Source: CAZIOH01 sp964540815 (GTDB taxonomy: Bacteria; Myxococcota_A; Polyangia; Fen-1088). From it: a stretch of DNA of 64,000 nucleotides. Made by a program: the position numbers and the translations under genes. This document shows, in pieces, positions 44,998 to 53,257 of the stretch. The stretch lies in assembly GCA_964540815.1 (NCBI GenBank), contig CAZIOH010000007.1:47087-111086 (forward strand). Direction: 5' to 3'. The notes beneath the pieces were generated by a model that saw only the letters and a program-made list of their open reading frames with translations, was not told the DNA's origin and did not search any database. Position 1 is the first letter of the stretch; every line of letters begins with the position of its first letter.

Positions 44998-46673
44998 GGC
45001 GCGATGACCTCCGGGGCTCGTCGATATCGAAAGGCGTCGGTCTGGGTCAGGGCGACCATCAGCTCGCGAACGTCGCCACCCTTGGCGGAGGCGGCGTCCA
45101 TCAACGCTCCGAGCGTGCAGGAGTCAGCGGCGGTCTCGGCGCGGCCGTAGCCGAAACGGAACCACTGCGTGACGTAGCAGCGCTGAACTTCCGGGCTGGC
45201 CGCCAGGCGGTCGGCGAGCTCGACCGCGCCGTCGAACGGCCCGTCCGAGTCGGTGCCGGTCAAGGCGCCGTGGGCGTCGATGGTCAGCCCCGACTCGGTT
45301 GTTCGCCAATGGCCGAGGCCGTCGTAGTGCTCGAACCCGAAGCCGATCGGATCCAGCATGGTGTGACAGGTGGCGCAGAACGGGTCGGCGGTGTGCGCGG
45401 CGAATCGCTGGCGGGTCGTCTGGCGCGGATCGAGGGCGGGGGGCCGAATCTCGACGTTGCTCGGCGGCGGCGGTGGCGTCGTGCAAAAGAGCTGCTCGCG
45501 AACGAACCGTCCTCGGTGGACCGGCGAGCTCTGATTTGCCTTCGCGTAGACCGCCAAGATGGATGCCTGGGTGAGGAGGCCGGCCCGGTTGGTGGACCCG
45601 AGGCCCACCTGGACCAGGTCGCCGCCGCCGGGGTAGGCCACGCCATAGAAGTCCGCCAGGGTGCTGTCCACGAAGGTGTATCGCGCCGACAGCAACGCCG
45701 AAAGCGTCCCCTCGTGGTTCCAGATGACCTCGTCGATGAATCGCGCAGTCTCGGCTCGAAACGCATCCCGCAGCGAAGGCGAATACGCGGGATAGACCAC
45801 GCGATCCTTGTCCAGCTGATCGAGGCGATCGAGGCCCAGCCAGCCGGCGTGAAACGCCGCCGTGACCTCGTGGGCGCGCGCGTCGCCGAGCAACCTTCGC
45901 GCCTCCCGCTCGAGATCCTCAGGAAGCGTCAGTCGGTCCTCGGCGGCCGCCGCCAGCAGGGCGTCGTCGGGCGTCGAGCCCCACATGAGATACGACAGGC
46001 GCGTCGCCAACTCGTGGGACGAGAGCGGAACCGCACCCGGGAGATCGGAGGCTGCGCCATTGCCGAGCTCGATCCGGTACAGGAACTGCGGACTCTCGAA
46101 CAGGACCTGGACCACACGCCCGATCCCCTCGGTGAAGCCACCGTCGTTCTGCCCGGCGACAAAGACGGTCTGGAGCGCCGCGGTCTCATCCGATTCCAAC
46201 GGACGGCGCCAGACGCGACCACCGAAGGCACCAATGAAGCTGTCGGCACATCGGCTGTCCGGGGAGGTCGTCGCGCACGGAAGAAACCGACCGAGGTCCT
46301 GGAGCATCACCGACGATGCCTGCTCCGCGAGAGCCACCGTTTGCTCCACCAGGAGATCGCTGGTTCCGAGGACGTCGGCGTTGTTGTCGAAGCCGAGCGC
46401 CTGCTCGTCGGGGGGAAGTCCCGATGTGTCGACCAGCCCCGGCCCCAGGAGATCGCGGAGCGTTCGCCCGTACTCCGCGCGCGTCAGTCGGCGCAGCGGC
46501 GACGGACCCGAGTCGCGCGATGCGCAGAGCGGGGCCGCGCGTCCGCCAACGCGCGGTGGGGGCGAGTCGGCGTGGCTCCGGCAGCCAGTCCATGTCGCCG
46601 TGACCAGTCCCGCGAGGCCGAGCAACGACACACACGACCTCACGTGGGGTGTCTGGATGGCCATCGTCGTCAT
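44994..46673 (-). CDS. DUF1592/DUF1588-type lipoprotein with a c-type haem motif (pair 2)
   Basis: 559 aa from ATG 46673, preceded by GGGAGG. Lipobox at VTATWTGC. Domains in order: DUF1587-like (PLRRLTRAEYGRTLRDLLGP), DUF1595-like (FGGRVWRRPLESDETAAL), DUF1592 (SHELATRLSYLMWGSTPDDA), DUF1588 (VHRGRFVREQLFC then FCATCHTMLDPIGFGFEHYD) and DUF1585-like (LADRLAASPEVQRCYVTQWF). CATCH is a haem-attachment motif. A strong -24/-12 promoter match and a GGACGTCC element lie upstream (46751-46867), so the DUF1592-DUF1552-lipoprotein unit is probably sigma54-dependent. Confidence 0.92.
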   Translation of the reverse strand: MTTMAIQTPHVRSCVSLLGLAGLVTATWTGCRSHADSPPPRVGGRAAPLCASRDSGPSPLRRLTRAEYGRTLRDLLGPGLVDTSGLPPDEQALGFDNNADVLGTSDLLVEQTVALAEQASSVMLQDLGRFLPCATTSPDSRCADSFIGAFGGRVWRRPLESDETAALQTVFVAGQNDGGFTEGIGRVVQVLFESPQFLYRIELGNGAASDLPGAVPLSSHELATRLSYLMWGSTPDDALLAAAAEDRLTLPEDLEREARRLLGDARAHEVTAAFHAGWLGLDRLDQLDKDRVVYPAYSPSLRDAFRAETARFIDEVIWNHEGTLSALLSARYTFVDSTLADFYGVAYPGGGDLVQVGLGSTNRAGLLTQASILAVYAKANQSSPVHRGRFVREQLFCTTPPPPPSNVEIRPPALDPRQTTRQRFAAHTADPFCATCHTMLDPIGFGFEHYDGLGHWRTTESGLTIDAHGALTGTDSDGPFDGAVELADRLAASPEVQRCYVTQWFRFGYGRAETAADSCTLGALMDAASAKGGDVRELMVALTQTDAFRYRRAPEVIAP

Positions 46674-46750
46674 GTCCCGATCCTCCCTTCCCGCGTCGTT
46701 CGCTCCTGCGGTCGTATCCGACGCGGCGACCCGCGGTGCCAAGGAAGGAG

Positions 46751-46766
46751 AGCAACAGCCGTGCCG
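46751..46766 (-). promoter_or_regulatory. predicted sigma54 (-24/-12) promoter of the DUF1592 operon
   Basis: Minus-strand CGGCACGGCTGTTGCT matches the consensus TGGCACG-N4-TTGCW at every defined position except the first T. The invariant GG and GC are present with correct spacing. The predicted transcript start is near 46741, about 68 bases before ATG 46673. The activator-type element at 46836-46867 lies about 100 bases upstream of that start. Confidence 0.75.
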
Positions 46767-46835
46767 GACGGATTCGGTCCCGGAAGGGTGATCCACCGCG
46801 GCGTAGTCGCAGGATTGCGGCGCGAAGCCATGGAT

Positions 46836-46867
46836 CCGGACGTCCGCGCGACGTCCAGCGGACGTAC
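46836..46867. promoter_or_regulatory. GGACGTCC upstream activating element, copy 1
   Basis: CCGGACGTCCGCG followed by CGACGTCC, then GGACGTAC. GGACGTCC is a perfect palindrome. The first 21 bases match 56286-56306 at 19 positions. Lying between the divergent DUF1592 operon and the FHA-sigma54 activator gene, it is a plausible binding site for that activator and could also serve autoregulation. Confidence 0.65.
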
Positions 46868-47015
46868 GCGGCGATCCCTCGGGTGTGGGGAGTCCATCGA
46901 TCTCGGCATAGGGGAAAGGGTCTGCGCGGGAACACCTCCGAGCACCGTTGCAAAATGTGGCTCCTTCCGTCCAATTCCGCGGATCCCGCAGGCGTGATAT
47001 GGATCGTCTGTTGCC

Positions 47016-48440
47016 ATGGGCTCAGATGTGGGGAACACGACGGTTGCGGCAACGAGCGGCGAGGCGCGAGGCATCACGGCGCCGGATCTGGCGCTGGTGT
47101 GGCTCTTTCCCCGACCATCCGAATCGGCGGTGAGTCTCCGCTGGGAGGGACCGGAGGAACGGGTCATCGGCCGGGAAGAGGGATGTGCGATTCGCCTGCT
47201 CGGGAGCGACGTCTCCCGCCGCCACGCCACGCTGCGAAGGACCGGGCCTGAGTTCGGCACCGAGCTCGTGGATCTCGGCAGCCGCAACGGCATCCACGTC
47301 AACGGCTGCCAGGTATCGGCCGCGTATCTCAAGGGCGGGGACGTCGTTCGCCTGGGGGGCTGGATCGGCGTGGTGACGGATACGCCGGGAGTCTTCAAGG
47401 AGATCGCGCCCGGGTTGCTGGGAGGGGCGGCGCTCCAGGCCGCGCTCGCTCCCTTCGGGCGCGCGGCGGCGAGCGATCTGCCCATCGTCATCGAGGGCGA
47501 GACTGGCACCGGCAAGGAGGTCGTCGCGCGCGGTATCCACCAATGGAGCGGGCGGGCGGGACCCTTCGTCGGGGTCAACTGCGCCGCCCTACCAGAGGCC
47601 CTCGCCGAGGGTGAGCTGTTCGGGTACCGGCGTGGCGCCTTCACGGGCGCGGACAAGGCGAGCCCAGGATTTTTTCGCAGCGCCGACCGCGGGACGTTGT
47701 TGCTCGACGAGGTGACGGATCTCCCTGCGGCCCTGCAAGCAAAACTGTTGCGCGTGCTCGAGGAGCGCGAGGTCCAGCCCCTTGGAGAGGCGCGGCCGGT
47801 CCCGATCGACGTCCGCGTCGTGGCGGCCGGCCAGGTCTCGCTGCTTGAAGCGTCCCGCCAGGGTCGTTTCCGACCCGATCTGCTGGCCCGACTCGACGGC
47901 GTCACGGTCAAGCTGCCTCCGTTGCGCAGCCGGCGCGAGGACGTGCCGCCGTTGTTTTCACATTTCCTGGCGGAGCTGGGTCAAGGCCATGCGCCCGCCG
48001 TGGATGGTGACCTCGTCGAGCGGCTGTGTCTGCACGACTGGCCTTTCAATGTTCGCGAACTGCTCCTGCTGGCTCGCCGCCTGGTGGTGCTGCACGGCGG
48101 GGAATCCACCCTCCGGGCACTCCACCTGCCGGATCGAATGAGCGGGCGGCCCGGGCCACGGACTCCGACCGATGGCGTCCAGGCGAAGTCCTCGCCCGCC
48201 AGCCCGCCGGCGGCGGCCGCATCCACGGCTCCCGCCGAGCCCGTGGAGCTTCCGGCGCTCGTCACCGCCCTGCGCGCGTCGAGCGGGAACGTCGCCCGCG
48301 CGGCGGCAATGCTCGGCATCACGCGACAGCGGGCGTATCGACTGATGGACGGTAAGGCCATCGATCTCGAGGGGCTGCGCGGTCAAGAGCCAGCGCCCGA
48401 ACACGGTCAAGGGCAAGAACCGAAGGCGGGTGGGCGATGA
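47016..48440 (+). CDS. FHA-domain sigma54-dependent transcriptional activator
   Basis: 474 aa. FHA domain about residues 25-115 (VIGREEGCAIRLLGSDVSRR, LVDLGSRNGIHVNG), which binds phosphothreonine. AAA+ sigma54-interaction domain about 130-370: Walker A GETGTGKE, sigma54-contact loop GAFTGA complete, Walker B GTLLLDE, Arg finger region FRPDLLARLDGV. C-terminal Fis-type helix-turn-helix (ASSGNVARAAAMLGITRQRA). The FHA input fits control by the Ser/Thr kinase-GH6 protein encoded by the next gene, with which it overlaps by ATGA (48437-48440). Predicted targets are the three GGACGTCC/-24/-12 sites in this locus. Confidence 0.93.
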   Translation: MGSDVGNTTVAATSGEARGITAPDLALVWLFPRPSESAVSLRWEGPEERVIGREEGCAIRLLGSDVSRRHATLRRTGPEFGTELVDLGSRNGIHVNGCQVSAAYLKGGDVVRLGGWIGVVTDTPGVFKEIAPGLLGGAALQAALAPFGRAAASDLPIVIEGETGTGKEVVARGIHQWSGRAGPFVGVNCAALPEALAEGELFGYRRGAFTGADKASPGFFRSADRGTLLLDEVTDLPAALQAKLLRVLEEREVQPLGEARPVPIDVRVVAAGQVSLLEASRQGRFRPDLLARLDGVTVKLPPLRSRREDVPPLFSHFLAELGQGHAPAVDGDLVERLCLHDWPFNVRELLLLARRLVVLHGGESTLRALHLPDRMSGRPGPRTPTDGVQAKSSPASPPAAAASTAPAEPVELPALVTALRASSGNVARAAAMLGITRQRAYRLMDGKAIDLEGLRGQEPAPEHGQGQEPKAGGR

Positions 48441-51283
48441 ATGCCATGCCCCAGACCACGCGGGTCGGCGAGTTCATCGGGGGCAAGTACCGCATCGTGC
48501 GCGTGCTCGCCGAGGGCGGCATGGGGGTCGTCTACGAGGCCCAGCACGCGGTGGTCAAGCGCCGCTTCGCGGTCAAGTTCCTGCGCCCCGATCTGGCCCA
48601 CCAGCGTGGCCTTCTGAGCCGCTTTTACCGTGAGGCCCAGGCCGCCGGCGCGCTCGAGAGCGAGAACATCGCCGCCACCATCGACTTCGGCATCCTGAGC
48701 GACGGCACGCCCTACATCGTCATGGAGTACCTGACCGGTGAGAGCCTGCGTGCGCTGCTCGAGCGCGAAGGCCGCCTGGCGCCCGCGCGGGCGGCCGACC
48801 TCTGTGTGCAGGCCTGTCGCGGGATGGAGGCGGCGCACGCGTCGGGCATCATCCACCGCGATCTCAAACCCGAGAACCTGTTCCTGTGCCGGCGCGACGA
48901 TGGAACCGACCTGCTCAAGATCCTCGATTTCGGCATCGCGAAGCTCGAGCAGATCGAGACCAACAACGCCGCCACGCGCACCGGAGCGATCTTGGGAACC
49001 CCCGCGTACATGTCCCCCGAGCAGGCCCGGGGCGAAAAGACCATCGATCACCGGACCGACGTCTACGGCCTGGCCGGGATCCTGTTCGAGATGCTCTCGG
49101 GAAAGCATCCGCATCCAGGCGATTCGCACAATGCGATCTTGCACCACATCTCGACGCAGCCGGCGGTGCCGCTTCATTCCGTGCAACCCGACCTCCCCGC
49201 TCCGCTGGCGACTGCCGTCGAGCACGCCCTGGCATCGGATCCGGCGAATCGACATGCGTCGGTCGAGGCCTTCACGCGGGAGATCGCCCCGTTCGCGCGA
49301 CGACAGGTGTGGCCACCCGCGAAGGACACCGGCGGGGCTTCAGGTGTGAGCGTCACCTCGTCGACTCCCGGTGTGCGGCCGGCAAGCGGGGTGGCGCCAG
49401 GCGGCGTGGCCCAGGCTTCCACCGGACCGCTCGACCGAGGCGGGTCAGCGGTCATCGCAGGCCCAAGGCCGCGTCCACCGCTGCGGCTGCGGCCGGTCAT
49501 GGTCGGTGCTGGACTTCTGGCCGCGGTGGTCGCGACGGCGATCGGGATCAGCCTGCGCCTCCACCGCCGGCCGGATCCGGGGAAGACCGCGGACGGGGCC
49601 GGGGGCAAGGAGACGGTTCGAACCTCGCACGATCGGGTGCAGCGGACCGTGGGCGATCGGACGCTGCCCAAGGAGGCCCGATTCTTCGTGCCCGCCACGA
49701 TGCCCGGCGCCGTTCAGCAAATCGCGACCTTGATCAAGCAGAAGGCGTTCCTGGACGCCGCCCCGCTCACGGCGATGCAGGCGACGCCGCAAGGCATATG
49801 GCTGGCCGGCGGAACGCCCGACGAGGTCCGGGCCGCCGTAGGAAACGTCATCGTTCGCGCCGCGCCCGACCAGCGGGTTCCGGTCCTGGTGGCGAACAAC
49901 ATCCCATTCCGCGACTGCGCGCAGTACTCCGCCGGTGGCGCGACGAATGCCGCTGAGTACAAGGCGTGGATCGACGGGTTCGCAAGCGGGATAGGCAATG
50001 GCCGGGCGGTGGTCATCCTCGAGCCCGATAGCCTGGGCATCATTCCCTATAACACCACGATCTCCGGCGAGTCCGACTGGTGCAAACCGACGATCGCGGA
50101 CGCGCAGGGCCGGACGATCCCGGCGCCGGGAGCCACGCCCAGCGAGCGCTACGCCCTGATCAATGACGCGGTGGACAGCATCGTCGCCAGGGCGCCGAAC
50201 GCATCCGTGTACCTGGATGGCACGCACGCCGGTTGGCTGAGCGTGGGGGAGATTGCGAGCCACCTGGTCAAGGCCGGAGTCCGTCGTGCGCAAGGATTCT
50301 TCGTCAACGTGGCGAACTTTCAGCCCACGCCGCAGTCGATTGAATATGCGACCTGGATTTCGAAGTGCATTCACTACGCCAGCAACCCGGCGGAACGGGG
50401 CCGCCGGTTGGGGCGGTACGGCGACTGCGCTAGCCAATATGGGCCCACGGGCCCGAAGCCCTACGACGAGTGGGCCGAGACCGAGAAGTGGTACGTCGAC
50501 AACGTCGACCGGGCGCCCAACCCGCCATCCGGGCCATCGGCGCTGACCCACTTCGTGATCGACACCAGCCGGAATGGCCGCGGCCCGATGGATGCCGCTC
50601 GCTTCGCTGCGGCTCCGTATGACCAACCGGCGGACGTCATCAAGGGTCTGGCGAGCGGCAACTGGTGTAACCCGCCGGACACCGGTCTCGGGTTGCGTCC
50701 CACGGCGAATACCGGCGTCGCGCTCGTCGACGCATATCTGTGGGTGAAGGTCCCAGGTGGCTCCGACGGATCGTGCGACATCGCGGGTGGAGCTCGCGCA
50801 TGGGACTACGCCCGGTACAACCCCTGGGGCATGGAGGGGGATGCGCAGAAACACTTCGATCCGCTGTGGGGAGCGGTCGATCCCGGCGCCGGCGAGTGGC
50901 TGGCCGAGTATGCCTTGCAACTGGCGCGGAACGCGAACCCACCCCTGCAGGCTCCCGGGCCGATCACCGTCCTGCAGGCCCCGAGGGGCGGCAGCGAGGT
51001 CGACCAGGGCGGCCATCGCCGCGAGGTCCGCGCACGCCAGACTCGCTCCTCCTCGGCTTCCGACACGCGCGGCTTGGAGCCACCGACTGGCGGCGCCCCC
51101 GGTATCCTTGCGCAGGCCCCGTCCGGACGTCCAGCCGGACGTCCGGACGGACGTGCCGAAGGGCATCCGGCACTCCCCGCCGCGCTCACGGAAACCCCTG
51201 AGCACGCGCCGACGACGGCCCGTGTGCCCGAGCCGCGCGCACCCCGGATCACCTTCGACCCGAACAACCCGTACGGTGACTGA
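48437..51283 (+). CDS. membrane Ser/Thr kinase with a GH6 cellulase ectodomain
   Basis: 948 aa. Kinase about residues 17-285: Gly loop LAEGGMGVVYE, Lys in RFAVKFLRPD, HRDLKPEN, DFGIAK, GTPAYMSPEQARG, all intact. Linker rich in Pro/Ser, one membrane helix at about 354-374 (VMVGAGLLAAVVATAIGI). GH6 domain about 412-837: RFFVPATMPGAVQQIATLI, NNIPFRDCAQYS (Asp 493), VVILEPDSLGIIPYN (Asp 531, general-acid position), WVKVPGGSDGSCD and the closing ALQLARNANPPL; all expected catalytic positions are retained. A disordered tail ends FDPNNPYGD, an ending also seen in PEGA-type kinases. Kinase inside, cellulase outside: a likely cellulose-sensing or cellulose-cutting receptor feeding the FHA activator. 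The neighbour at 54609 is a free GH6 paralogue. Confidence 0.92.
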   Translation: MNAMPQTTRVGEFIGGKYRIVRVLAEGGMGVVYEAQHAVVKRRFAVKFLRPDLAHQRGLLSRFYREAQAAGALESENIAATIDFGILSDGTPYIVMEYLTGESLRALLEREGRLAPARAADLCVQACRGMEAAHASGIIHRDLKPENLFLCRRDDGTDLLKILDFGIAKLEQIETNNAATRTGAILGTPAYMSPEQARGEKTIDHRTDVYGLAGILFEMLSGKHPHPGDSHNAILHHISTQPAVPLHSVQPDLPAPLATAVEHALASDPANRHASVEAFTREIAPFARRQVWPPAKDTGGASGVSVTSSTPGVRPASGVAPGGVAQASTGPLDRGGSAVIAGPRPRPPLRLRPVMVGAGLLAAVVATAIGISLRLHRRPDPGKTADGAGGKETVRTSHDRVQRTVGDRTLPKEARFFVPATMPGAVQQIATLIKQKAFLDAAPLTAMQATPQGIWLAGGTPDEVRAAVGNVIVRAAPDQRVPVLVANNIPFRDCAQYSAGGATNAAEYKAWIDGFASGIGNGRAVVILEPDSLGIIPYNTTISGESDWCKPTIADAQGRTIPAPGATPSERYALINDAVDSIVARAPNASVYLDGTHAGWLSVGEIASHLVKAGVRRAQGFFVNVANFQPTPQSIEYATWISKCIHYASNPAERGRRLGRYGDCASQYGPTGPKPYDEWAETEKWYVDNVDRAPNPPSGPSALTHFVIDTSRNGRGPMDAARFAAAPYDQPADVIKGLASGNWCNPPDTGLGLRPTANTGVALVDAYLWVKVPGGSDGSCDIAGGARAWDYARYNPWGMEGDAQKHFDPLWGAVDPGAGEWLAEYALQLARNANPPLQAPGPITVLQAPRGGSEVDQGGHRREVRARQTRSSSASDTRGLEPPTGGAPGILAQAPSGRPAGRPDGRAEGHPALPAALTETPEHAPTTARVPEPRAPRITFDPNNPYGD
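51125..51152. promoter_or_regulatory. GGACGTCC cluster inside the kinase-GH6 gene
   Basis: Two perfect GGACGTCC palindromes at 51125-51132 and 51137-51144, 12 bp apart, plus GGACGT just after. They lie in the disordered tail of the kinase-GH6 gene, about 160-175 bases before a predicted transcript start (promoter at 51286). The spacing is like the other two element/promoter pairs. The tail is Arg/Gly/Pro-rich, so chance GC-rich repeats are the alternative. Confidence 0.45.
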
Positions 51284-51284
51284 C

Positions 51285-52478
51285 ATGGCACGCGATCTGC
51301 TGGCTCGGCCCAAGAGCATGCGTGTTCCGTGGCTTACATGGATCGGGTTGTTCCTGCTCGCCTCGACCCCCGTCCTCGCCGAGACCACGGTCGCAAGGCA
51401 GGCCGACGACCCAGGGTCGGCTCCGCGAGGAGGCGGGGCTCCGCCCGAAGAAGCGTCCCAAGAAGCCCGCGAGGCGGCGCGCGGGCATTTCGCCCAGGGA
51501 CTGGAGCGCGCAGGCCAGGCTGACTACGAGGGTGCCCTCCGCGAATTCACCGAGGCCTACGCGCTGAGCGCGCATTTCGCCGTCCTGTACAACATCGGCC
51601 AGGCCCAGATCGCTCTCGGCCACCCACTGGAGGCCGTCGAGACCTTGTCGAAGTACCTGCGCGATGGTCAAGAACAGGTTCCATCCGACCGCCGCTTGCA
51701 GGTGCAGGCTCAGGTCGAGCTCCTGCAGTTCCTCTTTGCCGAGCTGACCGTCACGACCGACCGCCCTGGGGCCCTGATCTTCATCGATGGTCGCGAGGTC
51801 GGCCGCACCCCCCTCTACCAGTCCGTTCGCTTGCCCGCCGGGACGCACACGGTGTCCGCCGTGGTGCAAGGGATGGCCCCGATCGTTCGCAGCGTGACCA
51901 TCGCGCATGGGGAACGCCAGGTTGTGAACCTGGCGATGCCCGCCACCCCCGCGGTGGCGGCCAAGGACACGGGTGCACCTGCACCCGCACAGACGCCCGC
52001 ACCCGCGTCCGGGGCTGGTAAAGCCACGGAGGGGCGCGCTCGCTCCGAGCCCGATCTCACGCTGGGAACGCCCAGCAGTGGGCGCACCCTGCCGGCGTTG
52101 GCGTACGCCGCCGTCGGAATTGGCGTGGCGCTGGGGGGGGCGGCGCTCGCGGTGTATCTCGGCAACCGAGGACGCTACCAGGACTGGGAAGCCAGCAACG
52201 CGGCACTCGAGAACGACAAGGGCGCCATCGACCATTACGCCCAGCAGACCGCCAACAATCGGCTCGCGGATTCACTCACGCGGGACAACCACCTCGTCGC
52301 CGGGCTCTCCATTGCCGGCGGTGCGTTGGTGGCGGGCGGGCTGACCTTCTTGATCCACGACCGGTTGCGAGGTGGGAGAGAAGGGGCTCGCGCGGACGAC
52401 TCGACTGGCGCGTTCGGCCTGACCTGGGCCCAGCAAGGATCGGCGTCGGGCGCCATTTCTTGGAGCAAGCGGTGGTAG
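51285..52478 (+). CDS. TPR/PEGA secreted membrane protein
   Basis: 397 aa from ATG 51285, one base after the kinase stop. ATG 51318 is an attractive alternative start, giving a compact signal peptide (WLTWIGLFLLASTPVLA) right after the possible promoter at 51286. TPR-like region (AARGHFAQGLERAGQADYEG, LYNIGQAQIALGHPLEAVET), PEGA domain (GALIFIDGREVGRTPLYQSV, LPAGTHTVSAVVQGM), Ala/Pro linker, then two hydrophobic segments near the C-terminus (LAYAAVGIGVALGGAALAVY). Same architecture as 33509. Likely an envelope protein that contacts surface polymers in the cellulose system. Confidence 0.85.
   Translation: MARDLLARPKSMRVPWLTWIGLFLLASTPVLAETTVARQADDPGSAPRGGGAPPEEASQEAREAARGHFAQGLERAGQADYEGALREFTEAYALSAHFAVLYNIGQAQIALGHPLEAVETLSKYLRDGQEQVPSDRRLQVQAQVELLQFLFAELTVTTDRPGALIFIDGREVGRTPLYQSVRLPAGTHTVSAVVQGMAPIVRSVTIAHGERQVVNLAMPATPAVAAKDTGAPAPAQTPAPASGAGKATEGRARSEPDLTLGTPSSGRTLPALAYAAVGIGVALGGAALAVYLGNRGRYQDWEASNAALENDKGAIDHYAQQTANNRLADSLTRDNHLVAGLSIAGGALVAGGLTFLIHDRLRGGREGARADDSTGAFGLTWAQQGSASGAISWSKRW
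51286..51301 (+). promoter_or_regulatory. possible internal sigma54 (-24/-12) promoter
   Basis: TGGCACGCGATCTGCT matches TGGCACG-N4-TTGCW at all positions except one T. The predicted transcript start is near 51312, just before ATG 51318. It overlaps the first codons of the 51285 reading, so it would work only if translation starts at 51318. The GGACGTCC cluster at 51125-51152 is suitably placed upstream. Confidence 0.5.
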
Positions 52479-53257
52479 CCGGCTACGCGGACGGGCAGGG
52501 TGCGCGAGCGAGCGCGGGCGTGTCGGCGAGCGCGACCGCGACCGCGGCCGCGACGACATGGGGGATGGGCGCGATCCTGTCGGCCCTGGCGCTCTCGGCC
52601 TGTTTCGACGTGCAGAAGATCGATCCGGGCAAGGAAGCCTTTGTCATCTCCGACTTCGAGCAGGGCCAGGCCGTCGCGAACAGCGCCCTGTTCGATCGAT
52701 GGTTTTGTATCACCTTCAATCCGCAGCTCGGCCAGGATCCCGGTCAGACGGTGACCTGCGCCGTGGAGGACTACCCGGGCGACCAGAGCCAGTTCGGCTT
52801 GATGGCCACGTTCGCGCTCCACAACGGACTCCCCGACGCCCAGTACGCGGGCGCGACCTTGATGACGATCGCAGATGACGCGGCGGTCGATTTCAACGGC
52901 TTTCAGTATCTCTCCTTCAAGCTGAGGGTGGAGTTTGGCGGGCCCCCGCCGCCCACGGCGCAGGTGGATGTGCAGCTCGGCTGTAACTCCGTCGCGGGTC
53001 AGGACACGAATGACCATCAAGAGTACTTCGACCTGTTCCACCTGATCGCAGCGACCCCCACCTGGTCGACGTTTCAACTCCCACTTTCTTCGTTCATGCA
53101 ACGCATGGACGAGACAAACCTTTTCAAAGGTGGGCCCAAGGCGTGTCTCGGGCTGGTTGACAGTGTTCGTTTTGAAGTCAACGCACTCTTGATGCAGGGC
53201 CAGTCGGCAAGCGGCACGCTTCATATCGACGATGTGCGCCTGGAGGGCCCCGTCTAA
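52460..53257 (+). CDS. lipoprotein with carbohydrate-binding-like beta domain
   Basis: 265 aa from TTG 52460 or a GTG four codons later, overlapping the upstream gene. Lipobox at LSALALSACFD. Body: EAFVISDFEQGQAVANSALF, FQYLSFKLRVEFGGPPPP, QVDVQLGCNSVAG and the closing LHIDDVRLEGPV, a jelly-roll type pattern with terminal DD-strand as in the other two lipoproteins of this locus. The stop TAA overlaps the next start (TAATG). Binding of cellulose or another glycan is inferred from context only. Confidence 0.78.
   Translation: MEQAVVAGYADGQGARASAGVSASATATAAATTWGMGAILSALALSACFDVQKIDPGKEAFVISDFEQGQAVANSALFDRWFCITFNPQLGQDPGQTVTCAVEDYPGDQSQFGLMATFALHNGLPDAQYAGATLMTIADDAAVDFNGFQYLSFKLRVEFGGPPPPTAQVDVQLGCNSVAGQDTNDHQEYFDLFHLIAATPTWSTFQLPLSSFMQRMDETNLFKGGPKACLGLVDSVRFEVNALLMQGQSASGTLHIDDVRLEGPV

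Noticed and set aside
47000..47015. Weak -24/-12 match (TGGATCG, later TTGCC) just before the FHA-sigma54 activator gene
   Set aside because: Only the GG and GC cores match, and the predicted transcript would start after ATG 47016.
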